This document shows positions 1 to 12,695 of a stretch of 64,000 bases of DNA, piece after piece. Source of the DNA: Motacilla alba alba (lineage: Eukaryota; Chordata; Aves; Passeriformes; Motacillidae). The notes under the pieces are model-generated. The model did no database searches. It was given only the letters and a program-made list of their open reading frames with translations, and was not told where the DNA came from. The DNA lies in contig NC_052016.1 of assembly GCF_015832195.1 (NCBI RefSeq), forward strand, positions 31,269,129 through 31,333,128. The letters run 5' to 3'. Position 1 is the first letter of the stretch; every line of letters starts with the position of its first letter. Position numbers and translations under genes: made by a program.

Positions 1-734
1 GAGCCCCCAAACGCAGTCTGACATGGACTACATTTACCGTGCTTACATTAGATTTGTACAGTCAAACTTCTGCTGTCAGCTGAACCATACTGCTCTCTTT
101 TGGGGAAATGCACTCGCTAGCGGTGCCTGGGGCAGTCAAGGAAGAGGGGAAGTCCTCCTACGCACGTCCAACAGAGGCTTTTTGGCTGTGAGCTTGGAAA
201 GTGTCCAACACAGCCACACTTGTGTGGTTAAAGTTGGAGGGGAAAGCACACACCGTGATGCTCGTCCTGACTGGCAAGGGCTGTGTGAGTCACAGGCTGG
301 GTGCGGATGCCCAGTGAGCATGACTCCTCACAGAGGGGCTGGCAGAGAGTTGGAGGCATTTTAACTTCATTTTAGCAGTTTTTAAATGCAGTTTGTTTGT
401 GGGCAATTCCCAAAGGAGTGTGGCTGGCAAAGTGCTCACACTGGCTCTAGCGTGATGGGACAGCAACAGGCCTTTCTGCTGTCAGCTGTTTGATGCAGCA
501 GCTAACCACAGATCGATGAAGAGACACTGCCTGGCCCTCCTTGAAAGTAAGGGAGATGCAAAATCACCATTGTTTTGCTTCACATTTTTACCTTCCAGTG
601 CTGAAACTTTCAGTTTGCCTTGCCTTGTGTGCCAGTGGATCCCCTAGTTGTGTCTTCCTTCTGAAACTTGTTTCTTGCTTTTAATTATTTTTATCTAATT
701 TCTTAATATTACTCTGACTCCAGGAAAAAAAAAA
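1..734. other. intergenic, no gene seen
   Basis: No splice-flanked exon, RNA gene or recognisable repeat was seen. The open frames on both strands are short, overlap one another and show no domain. The stretch lies beyond the inferred 3' end of ZBTB20. In mammals the next genes on this side are TIGIT and DRD3, and nothing resembling their coding exons was recognised here. Confidence 0.6.
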
Positions 735-1022
735 ATCATAGACTCACAGAATCATAGACTGGTTTGGGTTGGAGAGACCTTAACACTCATCTAGTTACAA
801 TCTTGAACACTTCCAGGGATGGGTCATTCACAGCTTTCTGGGACAACCTGTTCCAGTGCCTCATGACCCTTACAATGTCTTCCTAATATCTAATCTAAAC
901 CTACCCTCTTTCAGTGTAAAGCCATTCCTCCTTGTCCTGTCACTAAGTGCCCTTGTAAAAAAAAGTCTGGCTCCATCTTCCTTGTAGGCCCCTTTAGGCA
1001 CTAGAAGGCTTCTACAGGGTGT
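735..1022 (-). mobile_element. CR1 LINE 3' fragment
   Basis: It starts with the diagnostic CATAGA/ATCATAGA copies followed by GGTTTGGGTTGGAGAGACCTT, the reverse complement of a bird CR1 tail. It continues through the typical segments (TTCCTAATATCTAATCTAAACC, then the conserved CCATTCCTCCTTGTCCTGTCAC and CTTGTAGGCCCCTTTAGG stretches). It is a 5'-truncated, non-coding copy of about 290 bp with its LINE sense strand on minus. Identification rests on recall of the CR1 consensus, not on an alignment. Confidence 0.9.
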
Positions 1023-2288
1023 TCATGGAAACTTCTCTTGTCCAAATGTAATTCTCGAAAAATAATCTAGTTGTAAATGCTTCTGTTCTGTAGAAGCTCA
1101 TTATCCTAAGTACTCCCTTCCCACCTCCTTCCCTTCACACCCCCTTGTCTGGTTTTCCCAAGACTAGAAGCTCTTTGGGGAATGGACTTAATGACTTTCT
1201 TGTGTCTGCTTTGCAGTAGAGGTCTTGTGGAGCAAGATAATAATCTTTGTGATCATTTAATTTAGACTAGATTGCCCCACACACAGAGGCAAGGCTGAAT
1301 TAAAATTGCATAAGCAATCTAGATTGTGATATTTTCAGTGGGTTTTATTAACAGTACAATTTCTTTAATACAGTAGTTAGTGCAATGTCTCTCTCATAAA
1401 ATTCTCTCCTTCTTCCTACCCCAAAATCAAGTGTGTGGTGTATATTTGCCCTTGTTAAACATTGGACATGTTGCAGGCCTCGGTTGTCACATCATGATAT
1501 CACTGGAGCAGAGCAGAGAAACAGGTCAGTACTAAGTTGTTACAATGTCAAAATGAAAGAATATGCCAACAGGCATGGCTGAACCTCCTGTTTCTCCTGC
1601 CCTTTCACAGGCTTTCTGTCCCGTGTGCAGAAAGGGGAGATGTGCTGTAGTTCCCAAACCTGGTTAATTCCTAGCCTGTTTCTTTGCGCTCACCTCCAGC
1701 ACCAACTGCTTAATTCTCTTTTTCAGTCCTATGTGCCCTCCAGCTCTTAGGTAAAAATGTCAAATAACTTGGATAAATGCCAGCATTCCCTCTTAATATT
1801 TCCCCACCTCCTTGCCCATCAGTCCTGATGTTCCTCTGTGCTCTTTGTCCAGTGAGGGTTTGTGCACTCCTGTTCCCTTGTGCATCTCTCCAGCCTGCTC
1901 ATGTTTCTTCCTTTGGTTTCCAGCAACAGTCTCAGCATCCTGTCCAGTTCCCAAACCTGTTTGTCCTTCCCTACTAATGCTGATTCCTAAGCTCCTCACT
2001 CTTCACTTTGCCATCTCTGGGTGGGTTGCTATGCCCTCCGCTCCTGCAGCTTAAAGGATTGTTTGAAAATTGTATTTATTGTGATTTCACACCACAGTTG
2101 CTGTCACTACAGCCAGTATTTGAGGTGCAGTGTCTAAAATGTGTCACTCAGGTGGAATAAATCCTCCATCCTACTTCCTGCAAGCCAGGGTGCCCTCATG
2201 AGAGTATTGTTAAAATATTCTGTATCCATGGGGTTTTTCAATACCTGACTATATAAAGCCCTAATTTGACCTCATGGCTGACCCTGTT

Positions 2289-2350
2289 TGGAGCAGGATG
2301 CTGGACTAGACACCTCCTGGGTACTCTTGCCAAGCTGCCTTATCCTACAC
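2289..2350 (+). mobile_element. possible degraded CR1 tail
   Basis: The phrase GGAGCAGGATGCTGGACTAGA followed by a CCTCCTGGGTACTC-like stretch resembles the bird CR1 3' consensus in plus orientation (gagcag...ttggactagatgacct...). The terminal ATTCTATG copies are missing and the match is short, so this would be an old, eroded copy. It could be a chance resemblance. Confidence 0.35.
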
Positions 2351-5300
2351 TGACATGAAAATAACTTTGCCTGCTGGATGTGAAGTAAACAGGACCTTTT
2401 TGGCTGGTAAAGCCTGCAAACTTCCAACAAAACTTTAATTCATACCCATACCATCTAAGCAGGATATGCCTGCTTGGCCTCAGTAGCTTTAAATTTTTTA
2501 CAAAACTCCCCTGTTTTCACTGTGGTGGCCAAAATGGAACTCAGCTTCAGGATTATCTGTGCACAGCAGCTTGCAGCATCAGTACAGACTCCTCGGAGAA
2601 GCTACCACATCTCATGTCAGATAAGATTCGTGTGAGATTCAGATCCTGCTGATATTGATTTCCTTCTGTCCAGCTTTTACCTTCCCTGTCCCCTCTGCCA
2701 GCAGTATGAAAAAAGGTGGCGCATCCCAAACCTGCACAGCCCACAGAGATGTGGGTTTAGTCCACAGGGAGTTTTTGCCGTGCAAATCACATCTGCAATG
2801 GATTTTCTACAGCAAACATTCTGACTCCAAGGGTGGGTGTTAGCGTAAGAACTCTCTCATCTGCTGGTTAGGTATTAGACTGGGACTTTCAGAACCAAGT
2901 CCTCCTGCTTTACCTCAGGCATAATCTCATTTAGAGGAGCTCTCTCTATCTGGCAGAATTGTGACTTTAGGCATCATATCCCATAAAGCAGGCTGACTGG
3001 ATAAAGCCAGCATCCTGCCAAATTCCTCTCTAAAATTACTGTTTTGGTCCTGTTTTGCTTTAATTAAATTTTGGTCATGTTAGAACACAAGTTTTGCAGC
3101 GTGTCACCGGAAGGATGGATCCTGCCACCATTTTCTTCGGCATCAGTACTGGGCAATTGATCTTGCTCATGAGGAGGGGAGATGGGGGTTTTCAAGTGAT
3201 GAGGGTGACTTCTGCAGGGATGTCTGACAGAGGAAGGGCTGTGGAGTGGGCCAGAGGACCATAATGCCATACCTCACCTTGGGGTACCTCCCCACAATCT
3301 TCACACTGCACCATGCCCAGGGAGCCCAAGGGGCTTATCCAGATGAAGCAGTTTCAGGAGATAAGAGAGGAAAAACATCCATGTGAGAAAAAGGGCATCA
3401 ATTTTCAAAAGTGCCCTTATGATTTTTGGAGGAACCCATTCATATTTTCATGCCAAGAAGCCATGTGGAGCAGCAGGGCTGTCAATACCTCTGTCCCTCC
3501 TTCCTTCCCCAGAAAATGATCCTGTCTGCTCTGTGAGGAACTGTGCTGCTGGAGCTCTCGCCATGCCCTCTCGTGAGGCACAGCCCTTCAGTAGCTGGGC
3601 TTGTAAAGTCATTCATCAAAGTGGCCCTAAATCTCAGAGAGGCTGGTTATGGTTCAGCAGCTGGCACGGACACCTCTGGGAGCAGTGAGGGGGGGTGTTC
3701 TTTTCCTTCTGCACAGGACACCTCTGCACTCCTGGAAGGGAGCAAAGCACCCTGGAAGCAAGGCTGGTTGTGGGAACAGCTGCTCAACTTGAATAGGAGG
3801 AGGTAGGTTCTACAAGCCAAACCTAAATGCTAACACTCTATTATGTTCTCAAGCCAGTGCCCTTCATTCCCCCATTTCTCCCCACTGCCTCAGCCTGAGG
3901 ATCCTCAGGAAACAGGATCCCTCCTTAGCAACAGTCTGCTGCAGCATCAGCTCCTTCTGTTGTGTTCGTGCCCCTCTTCTTCCCTCCCACTACCTCTATC
4001 CTGAAGGGCTTTTGTGGTCTTGGCATCATCAGTACTGATGCTTTTTATTGTACATCTGGGGTTCCTGCTCCAACCTGGCTGTCTGGCTCAGGGGTGTTCT
4101 CACAGCTGGTGACAGGAATACGCTCATCTCACCTCACATCTTTAATGCTCTCTTTCTGTCTGAGGCGAGAGGCTGTGTGCACACATGGGCATGCAGGTGA
4201 GATGAAAGGGGTGTTTGTGGCTCCCTCCTGTCACTCATTGGCCTCTGGCCCATGAGTGACAGAAAGGTAACCCAGAGTTACCTTTCACTTTGTTTGTCAG
4301 TGTTGTCATCCCACAGACTGTTCTCACCAGGCAGTGGCATTGGCCACCTCTCCTTTTCCAGCGGTGGTGTGACTGAGCAGCAGACATCTGTGTCCCTGGG
4401 GAGGATGCTCACTGGGGAGACCCAAAGCTTCCTAAATGGACTTGGACAGTCCTAATTGTCTCTGACTGAGATGCTTGTGTATCCCACAACACACACCAAG
4501 CACTTAAGTCTCACTCAAGAGTGTTGCCTCTGCCAAAATTTTGACTTTCTAGCCTGGAGGCATGACCCATGACTAGTGCAAGAACACTCCAGGAGATTTA
4601 GTTTCTATTTTAAGAAAGACAGCAGAAATTGTTGTTCCCAGAGCCTGGGCTGCTGCCTTTTTCTTCCTCATGCTGCTGGTTTGCATGGGGCTTGGAGTAA
4701 TGTCATCCTCTTTAGGTTTGCTGCTACTCCCCCCATCGGACTTGGGTCACTGGGCTCAAAGTTTTCTCTACAGTATGATTGAGATAGTTCAATTGCACAA
4801 GTCATGTTTTCTTCAAAGAGCAATGAAGCTAAAAGCATCTCAACCAGTTTTACTAATAAGCACTAGAATGCTGAGCTGAGGCAAGGCCGACAAAATTATA
4901 GCCCCAATAGTAAGACAAGAAATTAGGCTGCATTCTGGTACTCTTCATGACAGCTTTCAGAGATACTTCAGCTGCTATATACAGACACACCATGAAGTGA
5001 TATCAAGTGAAAATTGGGGTGGAAGCAGCATTTATGCATTTCCTTGGCTGTGAACTGAACTTTTTCTGCTTTCTGTCTGCCTTAAAGTCTTACCTCCTCC
5101 AGACCTCCCCTTTCTTTCCTTCACCCCCTCAAGTACCTGCCCTGAGTGTTACTCATCTACGTGCCTCAGTGAACTTTGCTTTTCCTATGTTTTTTTGTGA
5201 ACTGTTCAATGCCAACCTCTATTCTGGGCTGTCTGCTGGGACAGAAAATGTTGAGAACTGCTGCTGCCTCCCTGGTTTTCTCCCCTGCATCCCTGGAGTG

Positions 5301-6786
5301 CACTAGAAGATGCGTAGCAATGTAAGGTGTTGCTCAGAATAGCATCTTCCTGTCTCACTGCCATTTACATGCTGCTCAGGTTTTAAAACCTCACACTAAG
5401 TGCTTTTTCCTGAGGAAGCAAACAACAGCTTCATCAGAGTCATCTGCAGTGCACTCGCAGTTGCACAAGTGTTATGTTGCTCCCGGCTAATTTATTTATT
5501 TCTATTAAGCCAAGCCTCTGAAAGCCAGAAATCAGAACTTCCTGTGTGCAGTTATTTTCAACTTTGGGGCCAGGGCTTAGTTGTGGAGTGAGTACGGTGG
5601 GCCCAGGGCTGTGGTGCCATGGTAGCTGGGCCACCAGAGCTCGTTGGAGCCGTGGAGTGTTTCCTTGTGGCTGGTGTCTGGTGAAGAGGAACAAAGAGGT
5701 TTTCTGAAGGAATATCTCACCATGGAAAATGCCTGAAAGCCAAGAGCCCAGAGCATCTGGCTTGCTAGAACTGATAAATAACAGATATTCTTTCAAACAT
5801 CTGAAAGCCTGTAATACTTTCACTGTCCTCCTCCTGCAGCAGCACTTACTGCTGGTTTGCCCAACACCACTGCAAAAGGTATGACCTTCTTCTTCACTCC
5901 TTTTAATTATTCTGCACATAGCAACTTTCCATGCCAGTGGTCTGATTCCTGCAGAACATTTTCAGAAGTGTTAAACTGGAACTAGAACACTGGGGAACAA
6001 AATGCCTTTGTTGAAACTCTGCTTCTTGAAATTGAAATCTCCTGTGGTTTAGAGCTCATACTCAGAATTTGTCAAGGAATTCCTGCAGGAGGAGCTCTCT
6101 TCTTCTTGGGGAGGGCTTAGTTTGATGTGTCCCGACTCAGAGCTGAGGTTGCCCATACGGGTAACAGCTCTCGAGCAGGTTTGGGGACTGAGTGCTCTGA
6201 CCAGCCCCGAGGGTCTATGGGCCCTGCTGAGCTCCTGTGCAGTAGCAGGACAGATCACTTGGATTATTTCAGCATCCAGGAGAGCCAGCTGAGATGAGCA
6301 CCATCCTGAGCTGGGCACTGAGCATACCGGGAGTAAGAGGAACCTCTTTCCCACTACACAGGCAACTCCTACACTAAGGCATGACTGCAGCTAGAGTGGC
6401 AGAGACTTTCTTCCTGCTGGTGGCAAGGGAGATGGGGAGCCCAGAAGGCTGTCACAGGGCACATGGGGTGATGACACAGGGCACAAAGCAGTGATGACAG
6501 CCCTCAAGGCTGTCTGTGGGATGTGAGGGGACAAGGTGTTGCTGCTCAGAGTGAGAACGGATGCACAATGGCTCTGGGAATGTATTTGAAAAGAGATTTT
6601 CCATGTAGCAGGTGCTCTCTGGTGTTTGATACAACCTCCTGTTTTTATCCCTCCTGCCAGTGGCAAGGCTGGATTGTATCCCACAGCAGAGGGTGGCCCT
6701 AGACAAGCATCCCATTCCCTCTTGGAGCAGTGCCTCTGCTTAGTCCTGGTGGTGGTGAACAAATCTGCAGCACATGGCTGCAAACC

Positions 6787-6872
6787 GGGACACTGGGAGG
6801 GTCTGAGCAGCCCAGTCCCACAGCCTGTGGACAGCCTGGGACACCAGGAGGGTCTAAGCAGCCTGGCCCCAC
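6787..6872 (+). repeat. two-copy imperfect tandem repeat, 51-bp period
   Basis: GGGACACTGGGAGGGTCTGA at 6787 recurs as GGGACACCAGGAGGGTCTAA at 6838. The similarity runs on through AGCAGCCCAGTCCCAC and AGCAGCCTGGCCCCAC. Two units are visible, with about 85% identity by eye over 35 bp. This repeat contributes to the spurious long frame on the minus strand. Confidence 0.75.
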
Positions 6873-7391
6873 ATGAGGGCTGTGCTCCCAGGAACAACCT
6901 CTGCTGTATCCTGGCAGCTGCTCTAGAGCAAACCCCTGCCCTTTGGGTGGGAGCACGGTGACCACCCCTGTATCTCAGCAAGAGGGGCAACTCAGAAAAT
7001 GCAGCATTACAGAAGAGGTTCCTAATCCTGTTCATGACCAATGCCCCAAGGAAAGAAAGAGGTATCCTGCACTGGTTTCCCTGTCTAACACAGCTGTGTA
7101 CAGTCTTCTGACTCATATAAACATCACATTAAAAAAAAAAAATCAATATCTACCTTCTTGGTGGCAACGATAACGGTGTGGCAGTGACTCACACAGGATA
7201 TTGATGGTGTTTAGAAAACAATCTTTGTCAGTGCTGAATGTTTTCCCTTTTAATTTCACTGTCTTTTTATGAGGGAAGATTAATACCACTGAATATCCTT
7301 GAAGAGAGGCTTTCTCAGGAATGGGCTCTCTATGCACAGCTCTCAAGAGGTCATCCCTGGACTGTGGTTAGGGGTCTTTTTTTCACTGCTG

Positions 7392-7957
7392 TGTTATGGT
7401 TCAACCCAGCCTAAACTAAATCCCACACAGCCATTCACTCTCTTCCCTCCAGTGGAATGGGGAAAGAATCAGAAGAAAAAACAGCAAGAAAACTCCTGGG
7501 TTGAGATAAAGACAGTTTCATAGGCAGTGCAAATGCTGCATATGCAAGCAAAGCAAAAACAAGGGATTAATTCACTACTCCCCATGGCCAGGCAGGTGTT
7601 CAGTAATCCCCAGGAAAACAGGGATCCCTCACATATTTTGGGAAGACGAACACTATGACTCCTAATGGCACTGCTTCCTCCTTCTTCCTCTGGCTTTATA
7701 TGCTGAGCATGATGCAGTGTGGCCTGGAACATCCCTGTGGTTACTTGGGGTGACCTGTCCCAGCTGTGTCCCCTCCCAGCCCACTCCCTGGTGGGGCAGT
7801 GTGAGAAGCGGGAAACGCCTTAACTCTGTGTAAGAGCTGCTCAGCAATAATTTAAGCATCCAGTGCTAGCAACACTGTTTCCAGCACAAATCTAAAATCC
7901 AGTTCCATACTAGCTACTGTGGAGAAAATTAACGGCACCCCAGTCAAAACCAGTACA
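7392..7957 (+). mobile_element. solo LTR of a bird endogenous retrovirus
   Basis: A roughly 566-bp element starts TGTTATGGTTCAACCCAGCC and ends AACCAGTACA, so it has TG...CA termini. Internal landmarks match a repeat I recognise from many bird genomes: a segment with TGGGTTGAGATAAAGACAG, a TATA-like TTTATATG at about 7695, CTCAGCAATAATTTAAGCA, and the terminal CTAGCTACTGTGGAGAAAATT block. No retroviral coding sequence is attached, so it is probably a solo LTR left by recombination. I saw no clean target-site duplication (TGCTG before, TCCCA after). I think it is ERVL-like, but the class is from memory and uncertain. Confidence 0.8.
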
Positions 7958-7975
7958 TCCCATAATTCATGGTCC

Positions 7976-8600
7976 TGTGCTGGTCTGGCTACTTGTTGTG
8001 ATGTGCTCTGAATTTAATGTGTATTCTCGTTTCCCCCCTCTGGTTGGCTCTGCCCAAGTTTCCTTTCCCACCTGTCCCCCTTTGTTGGTTTGTCCCAATT
8101 TGTATTCTATCAATTTCCCAACCCCTCCCCCGGACCCCTGTCCATCACCAGGTGGCCTTTCCTTTTCTTCCAGAACATTCCCCACAGGTTGCCTGGTGAT
8201 TGGTTCAGGGGCTGGGGCCTCTCCCACAACATGTTTTCATGGGTTCCTTTTGTCATCCTTCAAGTTCTTGTTGACACCCCTGTTTAGCTCTCATTGGATG
8301 TTTTGTTAGCCACACCCCATCCTTCTTCACCCTTTATAATCCCATGTAACCCCTCCCCTTTTTGTCTTCGCCGGGTTGGATCCTTTGGAATAAATTCTGG
8401 ATTGTACCCCCGAGTGGAGTCCACTCTTTTCCTTTCTCTGCCTGTAGCTGCCCTCGCACGTCCAGTCGAGGCGCCCTCTGGATGCCCAGGCGCATCTGGA
8501 GAGTTCCCCCCCGCTGCCAGCTGTGTCGGCTAGTCGGTGCCGGGTCTCCTCCCTCACCTGGGGAGTAGAGAAGATGCAGTGCAGCAGCTGCTCACAAACT
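7976..8600 (+). mobile_element. second LTR-like element
   Basis: The layout is LTR-like. Two inverted CCAAT boxes (ATTGG at 8199-8203 and 8292-8296) are followed by a TATA-like TTTATAAT at 8333-8340 and AATAAA at 8389-8394. After these comes a palindromic GAGTGGAGTCCACTC and a CpG-rich, U5-like stretch up to about 8570. At about 8614 TGGTGGCCGACATAACC vaguely resembles a retroviral primer-binding site. Both edges are approximate. The element differs from the LTR just to its left, so this is not a duplicated pair from one provirus. No gag, pol or env sequence follows. Confidence 0.55.
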
Positions 8601-8782
8601 TTCCCTGTGGTTGGTCTCTGGTGGCCGACATAACCTCAAGCTTTTTTGGTGCTTTCAGACCCAGCCCCCTCTTGTAACATGAAGGGCCTGAAGAGCATTT
8701 CAGGTGCTGCTCATCCCACAGGCTTGTCCACTTGGCTTTCTCCAGCAGACTGCAGAACAGCCAGGCCTCCCAGGCAGTCCTA

Positions 8783-8840
8783 AAATCATAGAAGGGTTGG
8801 AAGGGACCTTAAAGATCATCTAGTTCCCCAAGCTGAAGTC
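8783..8840 (-). mobile_element. short CR1 LINE tail
   Basis: AATCATAGAAGGGTTGGAAG followed by GGACCTTAAAGATCATCTAG is the reverse complement of the last 50-60 bases of bird CR1. Similarity fades after about 8840. It is a severely 5'-truncated copy with its LINE sense on minus. Confidence 0.88.
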
Positions 8841-11800
8841 CCATGTCCAGTTTAAATTCCTGCTCTGGAGTAGGGTGATTACAGTTTCACTCCAAAAGGC
8901 AGAAAAAAAGAAATAAAAATGCTAGTTCTGTGTGGTTTTGCCTTTGGCATAGGAGAGACACAAAATGCTATTAATGCTTCTCAATGCCTGCCCTGTTGCC
9001 TTGTGCTTATGTTACTATTCAAGTGAGATGTGGACTAGCTGTAGTGTGTTTGCCTGGAGCAGCTTTGCATTTATGGGATGAATGTGTTAGTCAAAGGAAG
9101 GAAACTTTCCGATACGCAGGAAAAAAGCTCCAACATTGGTTAACTATAAATATATCCCAAAAAGTCAGGCAAGTCACTAAATGCAATGAGAGAACTAGTT
9201 GTTTTTCTAACCTTTTCTCTTTCAATGCAGAACATTAATCATCTCAGTCCCTCATTAGAAGTGTCTGTGTCTGAGTTTGTTCCAGTGTGCCTTCTGGGAG
9301 GGGTCAGAGCTCCTTCACACTGTGTCACACCATCGCTCTGCAGCTGTGCAGGAGACCTGGGGCACAGCTAGGCTGGGAGGCCATGGGGTGTCCTGCAGCC
9401 CACCCTGGGACTGTCACACCCGGGCTCAGCAAGGTCCCTACTCTATGCCAGAGTAGAAGCCTGGCAGTAACCTCAGGGCTTTATTTCTTGGGTGGTTTTT
9501 TTTCATTTTTTCAATTTTTTTCCCCCACAATGGAAGTTTCACATGAGCTATTCCTTCAATAAAATAAAAGACTATGAAATTTCTGAATGTCCACAGTTTA
9601 TTGCAGCACTGGTGCAAGACTGTTCTTCATTCTGGGAGGGGCAGGAGAGAATTAAACTGCCCTTACTCATCCTGCTTGCCAGCTACTTAAGTCTCAATGG
9701 GTCAGTGCTTGTCACTGTGGGCCGAGCACAGTAATTAATTTCTTGTCTGAGCCTTCCTTGGGATCCTAAATATTTCCATAAAAGTTCTTGCTATCTTTAT
9801 GCTTCCCTACAGATTCTGAAAGTATGTCAACATATTAGCGGGAAAGTTTAAATTATTTCAAGCACTAAGGACATTTGCAGTAAAGGAAATACATGCTTTG
9901 GTGCATAGGAGTGAGGGGTGGTCTCCTGTCACTTGCTGACATGGATTTGTAAGAAAAGGGGAGATATTACTTTAGAGAATTCACCACAAACTTTTAGAAA
10001 CCACAGAGATGTAGTTGATAAAGATAACAAATATATGTTAGGTTCAGGAGAGGCTCCTCCAGGGGCAAAATGGGATGCTGCCATGCAGAAGCTGCTGACC
10101 CATCCCTGTTGCTGTCAGGAAGAGGTGCTGGTGCTTTGGTCCTGTCTGGGATAGGGTTGCATATGAGGCTGGACTTTGCCACACCAGTTGGCTCTAGATG
10201 GAGCTTGCCCCATGAACTCATGGCTCTTTGCTGCTGCCCTGTTGGGTTTTTTGCTGGAAGAGGAAGCTGCTGGCTCTCACCAGACCTCCAACCAGCACAT
10301 ACATCAAGTGAGCAACTTGGGAATTAAAGCTCTGAGTTCAACATGCGCATCAAATGAAGATCACTCTCATTGGCTGGCCAGATAGGTCTATAGCTGTTAT
10401 GGCTGGAGGATAGTTCGAGAGTAGGTGCAAAAAGAGAGGTATGTCTTGGTGGTCTTTCCCAAAGAGTCCTCTCCAAAGCATACTCAGTCATATTTTTTAG
10501 AGGAATGCTTTCAAGATCAGGCCTCACAGGGTCCATGGCTTATGAGCCATTCATGTAGCTGACAAATGTGTGCTTGCAACCCTTGAGTCCCTGCACACAC
10601 CCTACCTCCAGACACTCAAGAGAGAGAAGGTGCAGAGGGCACCAAGATGAGCAGCAGCTCTGCAGTACCACCATCAGTGCCAGGAGCTTAGGAGAATGCC
10701 AGCACCTAAGTTTCTTTGGTGTTTATTCAGACATTACTCCAGGCTGGTGCAGGACGGTTTCATAACACTTTTCTGTCTCACATATAATTGCAGACTAACA
10801 GCCTTGTTAAAATACTTGGGCTTATGATCTGATTTTCTCCTAAGCAGCTGTTTATACATTTTATTAATGGTTACTAATTAAGCCGCTTGAATGAAGTCCT
10901 TTGGAGACTGTCCAAAGACATAAACCCAAATAAGCCTGGGCACTGTGATGGAACACAGCCACTAAAATATCTTCCCAAAAGCTATGTAAACAGATTGAAA
11001 ATGGACCAAAGAAATGTCTGATGAAAAGGAGTGGGTGAGAAAATATATGGATTCAGGTAGTTGTCATCTAAAACCTAGGGAGAAGAAACAGGATTTAAAG
11101 GACTTGAAGTTCCTTTCATGCATGAGATTGTGAACTTAGCAGCCTGTATTTATGGTTAGCTCAAGTTGCTAATGCAGTTCTGAGCGAAGGGGCACTTGGG
11201 ACACCTTAGCCCTGAGCCATCACACCATGGCTTGTGAAAGCCACGGGTAGTCCTTGAAGCCAAAAGCAGCCCTGAAGTCAAGATGTTGACCTCAGTGTGC
11301 TGGAATGTAAATTCCCTTGAAGGCAAGACTGTCTGGCTTTACAAGGAGCTTGTGTAAGCAAGAGATAAAAAATTAAGAGCAGGAAAATTAATAGCACGTG
11401 AAGTTTTGGCTCTGTTAAGCCTGGAGAAGGAGGTGGTGAGAGGTGTGAGCAGCACAAGCTGCATTTGCTGTCAGGACCAAAGGAGGCCCTGTCATGGCTT
11501 TGTTCAAACTCCTGTCCTGGAGCTTGTTTGACAGCATGAAGGGGTGAATGCATAAAAGGAGATGTAGACTGAGAATTGGAGTGAAGAAAAAATGTAATTT
11601 GACTGATGTTGGAGAACTCCCAGCTGGCAAGCCCATCCTGCAAGGCAGTGGTCACTCCCTGAAAGTTTGGAAGAGCTGCTCTCGGGCAGCCTGGAGCAAG
11701 CCTTTCCAGGCAGGACTCAAAGCACAGGCCTTGGGCAGGGCTGCCACGAGTGTTCAGGGCTCAGATTGTGACTGACTGAGCAGAGACATGCTAACAACTT

Positions 11801-12643
11801 TTCTTCTGTAAAGCTTTGAGGGAATTTCAAGACCCAAGAAAACAGAAGAAACTGAAAACTTTAGAAGTGCCTTGCCAGCTTGATAGGGCTAGGACTTAGG
11901 CGAAGGCAAAGCAACTGCTGCCCAAATCCCTGGGGAAGGCTGAACTCCTGTGGACTGCAGAGCTGCTCTCTGCTGGGAGCTGGGGTGGGCATAGAGGTGC
12001 CACAAAACCCAGAGCTTTGTGACATGGGGTGGCAGGTCATAAATTTCAGAGCATGAGGATCTGTTGGGCTGAGAGACTTTCTTCCTCCCACCATCATTAA
12101 AGCAATGATCTTGCAGATGCTTCTCCACTATTCCTTCCCCAGCAAAACATCAGAGTGATCTCCTTATGGCTTATTTCCACCACAGGGGATAGAGGAGGGT
12201 TTGTCTCCCTCCCTGTAACTGCTAAACTGGGGACTAGAAATGCATTTGCAGACAGATGCAGCCGACTGCAGGTCGGTAGCATGCTTGTTTATACTTATTT
12301 CAGAGAATAGTTTTAAAAATAATTTCCTAAATTCTCTCTGTTGTAGCCTTGTCTGCTGGAGTGGGAATTGTGAGAGCTATCACTTGTTGCTTTCATGGCT
12401 TGGTGGCATAGTGGCCTGGCTGCTTCTGCCAAGGGGGCTGTGCTGGTGTGTGACCAGCACCTCCATGCATGCTGGTCCAGGTATGGTTCTAGGAGGGTGC
12501 TGGGTTATGATGGCTTTCCTGGGGTTCAGACAGGGAATGAGGAATCCTGGGATTTGTCTGAAATGCTGCCGTTCATCTGCAGTGGGGACAAGTTGATTTT
12601 ATCACTCAGTCCATCCCTTAGTGCAACAGGCCCTCAAAATCAT

Positions 12644-12645
<2 letters not shown>

Positions 12646-12693
<48 letters not shown>
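12646..12693 (+). repeat. uninterrupted 48-base A tract
   Basis: A perfect mononucleotide run. No upstream AATAAA, no matching target-site duplication and no recognisable retroposed gene was seen next to it. CR1 elements do not end in poly(A), so it is not a CR1 tail. It is probably a mononucleotide microsatellite. Its length in a single assembly is likely to be unreliable. Confidence 0.95.

Positions 12694-12695
<2 letters not shown>

Larger units (their letters stand above)
1023..7391. other. intergenic with weak old repeats
   Basis: About 6.4 kb without a supportable gene. The longest frame, on minus at 6391-7116 (241 codons), is rich in Cys, Arg, Ser and Pro, crosses a small tandem repeat, and has no domain, so I treat it as chance. 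Around 1166-1250 a segment beginning AGACTAGAAGCTCTTTGGGG faintly resembles the tail of an ancient L2/MIR-like repeat. The rest looks like unique, slightly GC-rich intergenic DNA. Confidence 0.5.

Noticed and set aside
5440..5919. 159-codon open frame on the minus strand
   Set aside because: No recognisable motif, a mixture of low-complexity segments, and no supporting splice sites or neighbours.
6391..7116. 241-codon open frame on the minus strand
   Set aside because: Composition rich in Cys/Arg/Pro, no domain, spans a small tandem repeat, and no splice or promoter context. Expected by chance in GC-rich intergenic DNA.
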